Assembly: GCA_029721515.1 (NCBI GenBank)
Contig: CM056559.1
Span: 2,605,001 to 2,669,000, forward strand
Length of the DNA: 64,000 nucleotides
Direction: 5' to 3'
Source: Synanceia verrucosa
Lineage: Eukaryota > Chordata > Actinopteri > Perciformes > Synanceiidae
Within the stretch, counting starts at the first letter, position 1, and every line of letters starts with the position of its first letter. Below are positions 13,433 to 25,990 of this stretch, piece after piece. The position numbers and the translations under genes were made by a program. The notes beneath the pieces were generated by a model that saw nothing but the letters and a program-made list of their open reading frames with translations, was not told the origin of the DNA and ran no database searches.

Positions 13433-16400
13433 GTTAAAAGAGCAGCATAAAACATGCAAACCTACCAAAGGAAAGCTCTACAGTGTGCTTTGAGCCCATA
13501 AATGATGCTGATAGGCTTTCCTGCTGTGGTAGAAATGGCCGATAGAAGTGATCTGAATAATCACTGTCTCAGTCAGAAGCCTTTGTTTAGATTAACTTGT
13601 GAAGCCACTTCCCTGGGGTTTGAGCGTCTCACTGACTCATTTCGAGTTGTGCAAGGTAAATCATGTCCGGGCAGGTTTGTGACGTTGTTTATGCACTTCT
13701 TCACGTATTGAAACCCAAGCAGCTGGCTGTACGGCTTGCGACTCTTACATCCTGACAGCGGGGATCCTTCACATGTTCACTGGAGTGTGCCGCCGGTGCA
13801 GCCGAGCCAGCTGATACGAAGGTTTAGAGCCATCAGCAGAGTTCAACAATGTTTCACACTCCTGCTCTGGAAGAAAAAAAAAATAAAAAAGCAGCACAAA
13901 CAACCTTGGAGTTGTGTCCCGTCACAGTTCATCAGCCAAGCAAAGTCGAGCCGGCTGAGCTGTGGGAAAGAGGGGAGCGTCACCTCGGCCTGTCCAGGCC
14001 TGCTCACCCTGCAGGGGAGTGGCAGCACATTAACAAAGCGCCTCGGCTGTCCTGCAGCAGCAGCAGGGTCTGTCCTTCACCCAGCTAATCAGCCAAGGAG
14101 TAGGACACAAACCTGGCTGCCCCGCGTCCTGCTAACAAACCGCTGATAAGCATCCCCGTGCAAAATACCAGGCTGGATATGGCCGTTTCTGCTCGGCTGG
14201 CCTCACTGAGAGAGGGCAAGCGAGGCTTTGTTATGTGGCATTCTTCTAACTAGGTCACAACAAGTTTCATTTTAGTGCAGCCAGGCGAGGTCTACCCACA
14301 GCTAGAAAATACATGTATAAATATTAAACAGTTTGTCTTTTTTATTCATGTTTTTTTCTCCTCCTCATGATGACACGATTAAAAAAAAAAGGGCATGGGA
14401 CATTTATTTATATTCATAAATTAAATTGCATTTCCTAACTATAGCAAAATGATGCTGTACAGTGATAACTGTTAAATAACTAATTGTTTGGGGAATAGGA
14501 ATACAACACACTGCTAATTGCTGCGCACCATCTATGTTCCCACCTCCCAGGAACGTCTTTGATCACTGCTGGAATACAAAATAATATATACTGTTAAATC
14601 TAAATGTGCTCGTTTGTTTATTAATCCGTTTTCATTAGGAGCAACAACCTGACGTATTAATAAGATAGTAATATTCTCAGTTCTTGTGTGTGAAGTCATG
14701 GCTAAATATCAACATGAAGTTTTATTTGCAGATTATTTTTGCATATAACAAATTACTTTCCATCAGATTTTAACAGCTACTGTTTCAAAACACCTGAGCC
14801 ATCTTCACAGTGAGGTTCGACCAGCAGGCGCTGTGTTTCAGGTGTTGCCGCAGAGGCTACTGATTAATATAAAGCATCCTAGCCGATAAAAGCCTGGAAA
14901 GAAGTGCTTCTTATTGTCTCTGCCCTGCACCAAACATCAGCCTCCAGCTTCTGCAGCTCCACGGACACCAACACATCTATTATGTATGAAGGGTCGGCTG
15001 TGTCACTGTACAGCATGTGAGCATACATTGCAGCCAAGCAGGTAAAAGCAGCTTTAAATCCTCCAGCACGCCACAGGCCTTCATCAGTCAGACATTTATT
15101 GGATTTTATTCTGAGACAGTGACGCTGGGTTACAGGCCAGCATATATTTTGGAGCCTTGAAGTCTTTTTTATTATTGATTACAGTTCCAGTATTAACCGT
15201 GTTCCCAGCTTTGAATAGCAAAGCTGCACTGCCAGTTGTTTTATGTGATTATTTGTCCTCCTGTTTTCTTATTCTAAACATATCCATCATTCTGGAATTA
15301 ATGCTAGCTGTAATTACCAGCCCGGTATGCATGACAGATTAATGCACAACACGGTCTGAAATTAGAAATACTTTGAACAAGATTAAACACTAGATTATGC
15401 CCAGAAGGAATATCCCTGTCACAGCCCACTGCCCTTTATTTCACTCCGGCCTGCATTAGCCCATATGTCGAGCCTTATTCCAGCATCCATTCACAACACT
15501 TAGGTGTGCATTGCAGTACGAGTCTCTACAACTGTGAATGCACAAATGAGGGTTTGTCAGTTGGCAAGAGACGGTGGTTATTCCTGCTCAAACATTTCCT
15601 ATAAACTCTGCAAGGCTGAGGGAGTGTGAGAGCTCAGGGTCCTTTTGCAATCTGTGGAAGGCACAAAGTAGATGAGACATTTTCACCTTAGCCTCTGTCA
15701 TGTGTAGGCAACAGATAGCCTCATGCACTGTGGCTGTAAACAATGGCATTTATTACCCTGGTGGCAGTAATTGTTCCCCAGGTGTCGGTAAAAAGGCCAG
15801 GCTGCAGGGCTAAGGTGTGATCCTTAACTAACCATGAACTCATTTAAATCTCATTCTTCTAGTTGTTACTGCTCGTCAGTAATTACTCTGAATGCCACAA
15901 GTAACGGTACTAGTTTTATTGTCAGATGCAGTGTTTCCTTGTAAACACTTTTTCTACATGCATTATGCAAAATTGCAGAGCAGGAAATAACTATGAATAT
16001 AAACACGTCTTTCTTCAGAAGCCTTTCATTCGGCAGAGCGGTTTGAATCAATAAATAGCTGAATAAAGAATGAGTAAATGACGAGGCATTCGTTATTGCC
16101 ACACAGTTTGGTACCAAAAACTGCAGCGAGGTTCGATTCCCAGTCGTAAATAAGTCCTGCAGTATCAGATTTGATGACGCTCCCTTTCCCAGTGTGGCTG
16201 CAGGACGCTGCACCGCATCTTCCCTCCTGTCCTCATGACCTTGTTTGAAACAAACTCCCATGAATATAAAGGGAAAAGAGAACATAGGCGAGAAAGGACC
16301 AAAGAGCAGCTGCAAATGCAGATGTGACCCAACACCTCACACTTTCACCATTTCCTCCCACAATCCTGTTTTCACACTCGCTTCAAAACTGCTGGAGAAG

Positions 16401-18039
16401 TGCGACCTCGATTCTTTCACCTCAGGGTTGTGCTACATCTTCATCACAGATTCCTCTAAATATGGAAACTCAAAGTGACGAAGCACTTCTCAGATTTAGT
16501 CATTAACCAGTTCAGAAATAACCCCACGCTGCGATGCTTCTTCGTATTCTACCTTTGTCGTCAAACGCTGAAGCGTTTACATTTGATGTATTTTATCATT
16601 AGTGAGACGATAACATGATGACTTAACATTGTCAGAGTGATTCGCTTTAGTGGGACAGATGAAAATGAGCAGCTCTGATTCTTTGATGCTTGCCTCTTAA
16701 AAATCTCTTTGTTATGCAAGTCACTTTATTTTCTCACAGCAAACAGGAACGAGATTACAGACCATATTAATGTGATAAAAACTGCAGCACAATGCGCCTC
16801 TGTGTTCAGCCACTGAATCATATCAAGAAAGACCAGCTAGGTGACTGTGTGGAGGAGGGAGCCACAAACCTGGGAAACTGGAAGTACTCTGGAAGAGATG
16901 AAAGTAGTGGCGAGTGGGACACGCTTGGAGATATCTATTGGTGAAAGGCAGCCACCCCTTGAAGTCTTATCCCACGGCTAAAGCTATGGTATTAGGTTTC
17001 ATTTGATAGATTACTGTGAGATACAATGTCAAAAGAAGAACATTTTCTTCTCTGTGGAGCTCTGAGTGGAAAGCCGAGCAGAGGGGGTGAGGTCGGTAAG
17101 GCATCCAGGAGCACATATCTTAATCACTATCATCCAAACTCAAGCTGAAGTAAATTGAAATGTCCATTTGTGGATTATGACTCCAGAGAGGATGACCAGC
17201 TGCTGCAGAAATCCGGTTACGGCAAGAGAGAAAAAAAAACGAGTCGTCAAGACGACACAATAAAGGAAGTGATTCGAATACATTATTTGGAGAGACTTCA
17301 AGTGAACTTCAAACATCTCTTTAATGATCTGTAATCCTTTGGCAAATCTTCAGTGGGCTCTCAAATGTATTTTTACCAGGATGTGGAAATCCATGATGAA
17401 AGAAACTGGAAAAAAAATAAATACATTACAGTGTGTGCTTGTCGCTCTCTTTCTGATGCCCTTAGTTGTGCAAAAGTATGGTCATCACCCACCGAGAACA
17501 ACACTTTTCCTTTTTGATATGACGAGAAGCAGAGGGAAGTAAAAAGAGGAAGAGGTGAAAGGTTCTTTGCAAGCCAAAGTAGTGCTGTCAGGAAGAAAAC
17601 GCTGGGTCTTAATGGAGCCATTGATCCAGCGCCAGTGGAGGACACACCCAGTAGGGGACTGGCTCACAGCGAGGAGACAGGTGTTCGCTCGATATCTGTC
17701 CCACTTCTCTGACCTTAAAGCTTTTAATCAGCTCTGCCAGGGAGCTTGTCAATCCTGTCAAACAATGAACAGCCCGCAATATAGACACAGTAAGGGAGGG
17801 CAACACGAGGGTAAAAGCTCCAAATAATACTCCAGCAGCCCGAGGAAAAAGAGGAAAGGCTCATGCAGTGTGCAGCTATTTTGTCCGGGCTCCCACTGGA
17901 CCGGCCCCGGTGCCTTTAGAGCCGGCTCCAGCGGTAGCCCGAACCACGTCAGCACATTTCAGAGGATAAAGAGCAGGCGTTCACGTGAGGTGAGGTTGGT
18001 CGTCTGGGATGAAGTCTGTTTGTGTCTACAGTAGGGGTT

Positions 18040-18345
18040 AGGGCTGGGACGATAACTGCATCACTGCAACACCACGTCATGTGATGCAGAGTTTGATATA
18101 AAATATAAACCGTAATGTTTAGTGATATCCTGTTTTTAAGGATCGATGGAGAAACTTTTCACACTGCAGCTCAGCAGCGGGCCAGTCCATTACCCGGGGT
18201 GTGGGGGAGGTGGTTTTTAGATTATTATTAATTAATTAATCATTGACGGTAGCGGTGGGGGTAGTGGGGTTGCGGCGATCGCGGGGTGCCGTAGTAAACC
18301 ACCATACCTCATCGATTGGGTGCTTCATCGCTGCGGTAATAAAAA
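18040..18345 (+). repeat. GGGCTGGGACGATA repeat with a GC-rich insert
   Basis: It starts GGGCTGGGACGATAACTGCA, passes through GGATCGATGGAGAAAC, a TTAATTAATTAAT run, then a GC-rich part (GTAGTGGGGTTGCGGCGATC) and CCTCATCGATTGGGTGC. It directly abuts the hAT-like copy that begins at about 18346. The style is that of a fish hAT-derived repeat, but no ends pair clearly. Confidence 0.5.
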
Positions 18346-18480
18346 GTAGGGGTGGGTATGGGCGGGTATGGGCAAGGACTTCACGATACGATACACATCG
18401 CGATACTTGAGTCACAATATGCGATATTGTGATATTGCAATACATCGTGATATTCTACATATATATTCTTCCGTCACTAG
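18346..18480 (+). mobile_element. hAT-like MITE, left part
   Basis: It begins TAGGGGTGGGTATGGG and continues GACTTCACGATACGATAC, CGCGATACTTGAG and GATATTGCAATACATCG, the same order as the copies at 29835 and 62584. The right end is lost. Confidence 0.7.
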
Positions 18481-21400
18481 CATCGTGACAGATGAAGCCT
18501 AGCATGCTAATCAGACTTTTTTTCTAATCTCCTTTCAGAAAAACCGTACGTTCTTCCACTGGTTGAGTGACAAGGATTTCTATCCAGCTTAATTGAGTTG
18601 TAGACTCTCCCTGCCTGCTTCACTTTCCCTGCTTCTGATCAATAGTAATACACTATCAGGCTTTGTCAGCTATACTTTATTCCTTCGCTTCATCAAAGCG
18701 CTGCGAGCCACAAGCTGCTTCATTCTCACAGGCTCATTTCGCTGCATCCTTCTGCACTCCCTGTCCGAATTGGCACGCTGTGAAGTTTTAACTACAGAAT
18801 GTCTTTTAACATGCAGGGTAATTACTGCGCCGGTTTGATTGCAGCTAATAGCACAAGCTGTCAGTGGAGTAGTCACACAGCAGTCACACAGTCACAATTT
18901 GGCCACACTGAAACTGCATTGAACCGCACAATTATCCCCAGTTGCTGGCAGCTCTCCTCGCCATTGTTCGTTTTATCTGGACGCCTCTTAGTATCAACTT
19001 CGAAACTTCAGTTTTGGGATTACAGCAGCAAGTGATTCCACTGCTTGGAGTCTGGCTTCAGTTTTATTCAACACACTCTGAATCGTGTTGAATTGTACTC
19101 CTTGATTTTAAACAGCGGTGGCGATACTTTGAGGGGGAAAAAAGAAAGCTGTGAGTTCATTTCCTGCCTTTTTGTGTGCCCTACAGCCCACAGCCCACCC
19201 AGCACGCTGTTTACAGATGAAACTGAAACCCAGAATCATTTAGGAACTTTTGATTGATCACTCCTCCCATTCTTTCTCTTATGCCTGTCTTGTTTTTCTA
19301 TCCTGTCCATCGCTGTGAAAAAAACCAAATGTTTTTTTGTGTCCTGGGTCTCTGTGTCAATACACATTGTTAGACATCCAACTGCCAGCAGAGACTGGAG
19401 TAACTCATACCACCCGACTCAGCTTTCAGGCTGTTGCTCTCCCCTTGCTGTGGCTTTGTGGTTCCTTACTTATGTCTCCATGCCAGTTGCTTTTCTCTTG
19501 AAAGGCTAGTTGCAAAATGTGCAGACACTTAAGTGCTGTTATTTCATGTGTTTGTTTAAAGCCCTCCATCAAAAGAAAAAGTCACAACATGAAGAATAAA
19601 AGCCTCGGTTGCCAGAAAAATAAAGGTCCAGAAGAGTGCTTCCACTGATATGAATATGAAGTCTTTTAAAGTAGCTTAATTTGTGTCCAAGCTGAGAAGA
19701 AAAATGGATGTGATGTGAGATATTTCAGTGTGCTGATGTGCTGAAAGACGGATGGAAACACACTGAGCTGTGAGAAAGTGGTGTATATGGTGAGGCTCTG
19801 AGACGGGTGGGAAAGACAATACTGATCGCAGCTGGAAGGCACATGCACTGGAATATGAACATGGTCCTGAGATGTGGTGAGCATTCCTACGGTTATATGT
19901 ATGTGGAACATGGAGCCTTACTCGCCTTGGAAAGATAGGCTGTGGTCGTGGTTTAGGAAATGTTTCAGCCCGGGTCTCGGAGTTCTGCCGAGAACCGCTG
20001 GATTTCATCGAGGTTTATGATCAGAACACACATGAAAAAGGGGAATTTGGCAAAGGCCCGAGGCTAGCATTTATGCTAAAATGCTGCATGTTCCCATGTA
20101 GCCATCTCTGCCACATTTTGTTTACATGTCGTATTTACCGTCCCTCTGCTCTGACTTCTGTACGAGTCAGTTCAGAGTCAAGGTTACAGAGAACTTAAAA
20201 ATGATGAAGAAAAAAGGCTGGCAATGAATATCTCACTTAAACCGCAGCCTGTTAAATATGCACATGTGAAAAATGATTTTAATAACAAGATAAGATAACA
20301 CGTTGAGGGGTAGAATAAGTGTAGCATATCTAACTTTATCAGCTTAAGTAAGTGTGCACATCCATTCCTCCAGTGCTGGAAACAGGAGACTAATCCATGC
20401 CTAAATGATGTGACTGCAGGGCAAAATTCATAATCGTGTTTATTTGTACTTAATTCCTTCTACACGTGTACGGAGATGACTGGTTCGTTACAGTGACTTG
20501 ATGTTATTGCTTTCAGTTTGCATGAGATTTTTATTTTTATTTTCTGAGGGCCGGTAATCAGCTAAAGATGTGCCGTTGTGATAACACTTGTTTTGACCAA
20601 ATGCACGGCTTTTGTCAAAGCCCTGTGGTGACGATGACCCGGACACATACTAAGTGTGCTTGTTAATTGATAGTGGACTGGGGCTTCAGCCCACTGCCCA
20701 CTCCAGCTGGAGTGTGAATTCCCTCTCCTATATGCTAATGGCTCAGCTGTATAAATGGCCTGTGAGAGGGAATAGCTTTGCAGCCTCCAACAAGCAGAGC
20801 CGTGTGCACGATGCCCCTGCTGTCCTGTTTATGTCCCAACCACAATTAGAGATGCACTTTGATGACAGCCACTTCTTCTCTTTATTTTTTTCCAACCCCT
20901 CTTTAAAAATGTATGACATGCATAACATTCATTTCTTTCAAGAAATCTTCGGAGGCCGCTCCAACGTAACGCAGAGTGAAAATATTTGAAAAATCACAAG
21001 TGACTCTGATCAAATATTGATTGTGCGTTCTCCTTTCTTGGTTTAATAAGCCACTGGTCATGCACCAGTGCTTCTCTCGATGTATGCTGGACCTTAAGGC
21101 TTTCTCTCCTGCATGCCTGCGAGATATCAGCTGGCCTTTGTCAAAACAAAAAAGGCAGAAAAACTCCACAAGTAAAGGTCGACTCGGGTCAGACGCCAAA
21201 AACGATACTCTGTGCTCTCACTGAGTATTTCTAAAGGTCACCTTCCACGTAGCGTATAGATTTACACCCATCCAAAGGTCTCCACAGCACGTCCACTTCC
21301 TCCCTTATGCGTGCAGCCGGTGATTGATCATCCACTTTCAGCTGTTAGATTTTTGAAATCTTAATGTTTTCTAATGTATACAAACAGGAGCACTTAGCAT

Positions 21401-21765
21401 CATCACATGGGAGGATTCAGTGTGTGCGCTCTGTGCAGGACTTATCTTTACTTGTGGACAATGGAACAGATGGTGTGAGAGAAGGATTTGTCATGCGTGG
21501 TCGTCCGGGGCCAGACTCTTTCTCAGCACTTTTTGGCAGGACTTTATATGCGTTTCATGCTGTATTTGCTGAGCGCTTAGCGGAGGTATGGGGTGCTGCT
21601 GTGGCGCTGGCTCACACTGAGTCACCCCCAGCCCATACGTCCCACTCCAAAACCATTCTCACACATAATCCTGCGTGCTTCATTGTCCAGTGCATATATT
21701 CAGAGATGTTTGTGGCTCATAGTTTGATAAACAGCATTAATACTGACTCATGCAGGGATTAGGGC

Positions 21766-21850
21766 TGCAGCTAACGACTCTTTTTATTCCCATTTTCTTT
21801 TTCCACATATATCTATAAAATGTCACAAAGTGTCATACCAATTTGACCGT
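21766..21850 (+). repeat. fragment of the GGGCTGCAAC MITE
   Basis: AGGGCTGCAGCTAACGACT and CTATAAAATGTCACAAAGTG match the left part of the family seen at 4988-5235. Similarity fades after about 21850. Confidence 0.5.
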
Positions 21851-24492
21851 TTACATCTGATTAAAGTTGTGTTTTATTTAAAGTTGTCGTTATGTGAAGA
21901 AAGTGAAAGCATCACTTTTTAAAAACTTTCAGAAACAGAAAAAGCTTGTTTAGGTTTAGAGAGCAAAACCACTTTCTCACTATTCATCTTTTGGCTTTTA
22001 AATAACGACGTTTGAGTAATGAAAGTGAAACAAAGACAACTTGATCCATAGCTGTTTGTCTGCAGCTCTTTACTTCTTTTTTTTAACTCTTTTGGGTTAC
22101 AGCTATGATGGCTAGACTCGACTACACATGAAAACATGATTAAAGCCTACTAGAGGGTGTTAAGGCCCCTCTGACCCACATCTATAAGGCTTATTAACAC
22201 TGATGACACCCATTTAAGAACCTGATGAACACTTAAGGGGATGTCTGCAAACAGACAATGATATAAAAAGCAATAAATCGGTCTAGCATGTTTGGCGTTG
22301 AATGATTGAATAAGTAAGGTGTTCTTGTACTTCACATTCATAGTTGTTTTTGGGTCATCCTGGTCCTCTCTGACCTTTCCCATGAGGGTTGCATCCTGAC
22401 CTGGGGGCACGAGGAGAAGCGGTGCTTGTGTTGTTGTAGCGTAGCGTCCATTGTGTCAGAGGTGTTCACCTAGCCTCTCTGTCACCCTGCGCTAATGCTG
22501 AGATTTCCACGGGAGGTGTGTCGCCTGCAGCATCGTCTCGTCTCCGCTTTAATATCCTGAGTGCTATAATCTGCTCACCACGTCTGACCCGCTGCATGTC
22601 ACTCTCACTGCTTACCCTCCCCAAAATCCTCTACATCACATTTATGTAACCCCCCACCTCCACCCCAGGCCTGTACCTGCAGCCGCCGGCGTCTGAGACC
22701 ATCATGCATCGCTCTGCAGCTCGCCCTTCGCCCCCTTTTTATTTATTGATCAGCTCTTCCCTATGAAGACAGCTGCCCTCGTTTGAAAGCCAAGCACAAC
22801 TTTTGCATTATTGAAAAATTACCAGCGAGCACGGCTGTGTGCGCTGAGCCCGTTCTGTGGATGAGATGCTTTGTTGACTAATTGTCTGGTCTAAGTGCTC
22901 CCCAGCGTCTTGGCTTGAGATCTGTCTCATAAAGCATGTTATTATCTTAGCTCTCACACCACAACATTTCATTTCTGATCCCACACTTTGACTCTCTCAC
23001 TACCTGGATCTGTTTTCCCTCTCAGTTTCAGTCAAACATTACGACTGTAACGCTCACAGTCATTCATTTACCAGGTGTGGGGGGGGCTCTCCTCCCTCCC
23101 GTTCACTTGTATCCGGCCTTTTGTTTGCTGACAGTTGCTCACTATCTGGTATCAGTGGGTGATGTCATCTCGCCATTTGGTCAGGTAACGTCAGTGCTGT
23201 TTATTTTGAGTCGTAAAGCCGAAACCGTGGTGGCCTTGTTTAGTTAAGCTGCAGGGGGAGGGAGGAGGGTCACAGCTCTCTGATACTGTGTTTACTCTCC
23301 ATTCGTACTATACTCTCGCTCTATCGCTCTCTGTCTCTCCAGGGCTAAAGCATTATTTTATTTTTGGTCCAGCTTTATTTGTCATTGCCGCAGTCAAAGA
23401 CAACTAAAATCCCAGATTACGTCGAGCATATTTCCTATTAGAGCAGAATAAAAATTACAGGAAATCCTCAGGCGCTGTTACCCCCTGTGTATATTAATAT
23501 TATTAATGATAGGAAGAGACTCCTAAAAAGGACACACCGTACTCCACTGTGTCGTCTATGTTTGCTTCTTTGAACTGTAGTCTGATAACAAAATGGAGCA
23601 GCTGCAATTTCCAGTGTTTCATTCATGGATGAGTCATTATCACGCTGAAATAAGATGAGAAGCTCCGTTGCAGGCGAACTGATGCGTCCCCTTGACATTT
23701 GAAACGCCTTAAAGCTGCTCGAGGGGAGTTTGCATGGGGGGGGTGCTCTGAACATCACGTTGCCTCAGAAACGCCATATGCAGCTACATTAGGTGAGTAT
23801 TGGTGCGCACGGCTCACTGGCCGATGCTACGCACTGCCAACCTGAAAGTTGTAATATTATAACCCATGTGGAAAACAAACACCCATCGGGAATAGTTATA
23901 ATGCAGCGTGCCTTTCATGGAGCAGTCCCACACTGGGAAGTTGCCTAACATAATAAATATTCCCAATAATCATTAACGTTTACAGCTCAGCAGATGTTGC
24001 ATTGTCTCAAATCTGAAGCAGATAGTGGGAAAATGAGGAGCAGCTCTACTATCCATCTGTTCTGGTGAGGTTTCGCTTGCCTCTGCAGTTGAGTGTTTGC
24101 TTGGGGAGGTAGAGGGTAAAGAGAGCCGGTTTGGCAGGTACACCAGTGTTTACCCAGGAGACCCAGCTGATGCACCATCACGCTGCGTCTGAGTGTAGAT
24201 TAAAACAAATTGTCTGACATATTCTGCCTCTTGCCGAAAAGCTGCATGGACACGCTCAACAAAAAGCAGCATTAAACATAGAATATGGCTGCTCCTGCTA
24301 AATGAAGTGTGCTATTTGGATGTATTAAATTCTCCTGCGAGATAGCTCCCAGTTATTGCTAATCATTTCTGTTATAATGCATTTTGAAAAGCACTTCTGT
24401 CTGTTGATAGCATCAGCTAAATGCCACTAGTTGAGCCCCAAAATACTGAAAAAGACTAGAAATGTCCCACCAGCGTAAAAAACAAACGCTAA

Positions 24493-24510
24493 TGTGTGTG
24501 TGTGTGTGTG
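24493..24510 (+). repeat. GT dinucleotide microsatellite
   Basis: Nine GT units followed by GAGAGAGACAG. Confidence 0.85.
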
Positions 24511-25629
24511 AGAGAGACAGAAGATTTGGACTCCCCCTTTGAACACCTCATGTGTGGTCATGAATGGGGAGCACAGAGGCCTGTGGCATTACCGTGGGAA
24601 CTGGGACTGCATTAAACAGTTATTATCCTGAGTGGCTCAATCCATGCTTTATCTAAGCAGCATCCCACTAAAGAAAGTAACCAAGCATGTAGACATGAAG
24701 TGTCTTCATGTGATAAGCTTTAAATCTGCATTTGGCACTAAAATGCGCTGATTTATCTGCTTGCATCACAAAGTGGAGCTGCAGTTGGCGAGACTGTTGC
24801 ATCTCATGTCTTAAGTTTGGACAGGAATTGTCCCCGTTTATTGGAGGACAAAAAAGAAAGCAGCCCAGTGAAAATGGAAACTTTTCTTTCTGCCCCCTAA
24901 AGGCCCGAGAAGAGGACGTTTATGTCCAAGAAGGGTGCAGTTTAATGACACCACATTACACATTTTCTGGGTTTTGAAGTCGTCCAGACTTCAAACGGCG
25001 GCATCTCGCTGCCATTTGGGACTGACAGTGAGCTAAGTTGCCTGGTGCAGTTTTAAATAGAAGACATTAACGAGTGCTTCTTCTAAAATATGCATTGAGT
25101 CCTATTTAATCTTTGCAGTGAGAGGTGAATAATTCTGAACTGTATTTGACTCAGGCTCAAATGGATTTCTGTTGCATGAGCTTGGCCCAAGCAGTGGTGA
25201 ATGAGCCAATAATTGTCTTTTGAAATATTGTTGGGTGTAGGCCAGTTCAGCTGAAATAAAAAAAAAAAACCCACAGTCAATAGTGTTACATATCTATTGC
25301 GAGATGAGCTGCCAAGTAGCAGTTGTTTTATGAGAAAGAAGCTTCCTCGGCTTTAGGAGAGGCACACTGCTTTTTAATTTTGGGTTTTATGCCGTTGTTG
25401 GCTCTGGTTTTACATCACGCTGAATAATATCTGGGATGATTTTTTTTTTCCTCTGCAACAGAGACAAAAACATATATTAAATGTTAATGTTATGTTTCTT
25501 ATTCATATTTGAATCAAGCTTGTTTTTCAAATGCATGTTTGTTTTCCCACAAAGATAATAAAACGTCTGAATGATTTAAAACAGACTGCACCCTCCGGTT
25601 CGGAGAAAGGAAGCCAACGTGGAAGAGCC

Positions 25630-25990
25630 TTGAAGCTGCATTCTGCCTATCAGCCTGCAGGGGGCGACTCCTCTGATTATATAGAAGTCTATGAGAAAAT
25701 GATTCTACTTCTTTTTTATTTATTTTAGTCCCTCAGTAAACATTGAAAATGTGATTTTATGGTCTCAGTCTCTAGTTCAGAGTTTCCTTAGTACAGCAGG
25801 ATGTTCATTTAGTAAATTATGGTTCCATTTAGGGTCAAAAAGGCCGTATTTACCTTGTGATTAACAGGTTGCTACCACGGTGTTGTCCATGTTTTCACCT
25901 TCAAACTCTCACAGTGTGATTTCACGTTCTAAAAATTAATTATAACCTAAAATGTCTTTTTCAAAAGCCAAGATGGCAATGGCTCCAAAA
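25630..25990 (+). repeat. dispersed repeat with CAGGGGGCGACTCCTC
   Basis: Contains CAGGGGGCGACTCCTCTG, AGAAGTCTATGAGAAAATG, CTCAGTAAACATTG and ATGTTCATTTAGTAAATTAT, and ends near AAAAGCCAAGATGGC. This is a familiar teleost interspersed repeat and matches the inverted copy at 11620-11830. Its transposon class is not clear to me. Confidence 0.65.

Noticed and set aside
15157..15342. Open frame with a signal-peptide-like start, considered as nectin1 exon 1
   Set aside because: It begins with TTG, not ATG. It has no phase-1 donor after the hydrophobic part, is AT-rich, and has no CpG-rich surroundings.
16125..16150. GGTTCGATTCC, like the B box of a tRNA gene
   Set aside because: The T stem does not pair, and no A box or acceptor stem can be found at the right distance.
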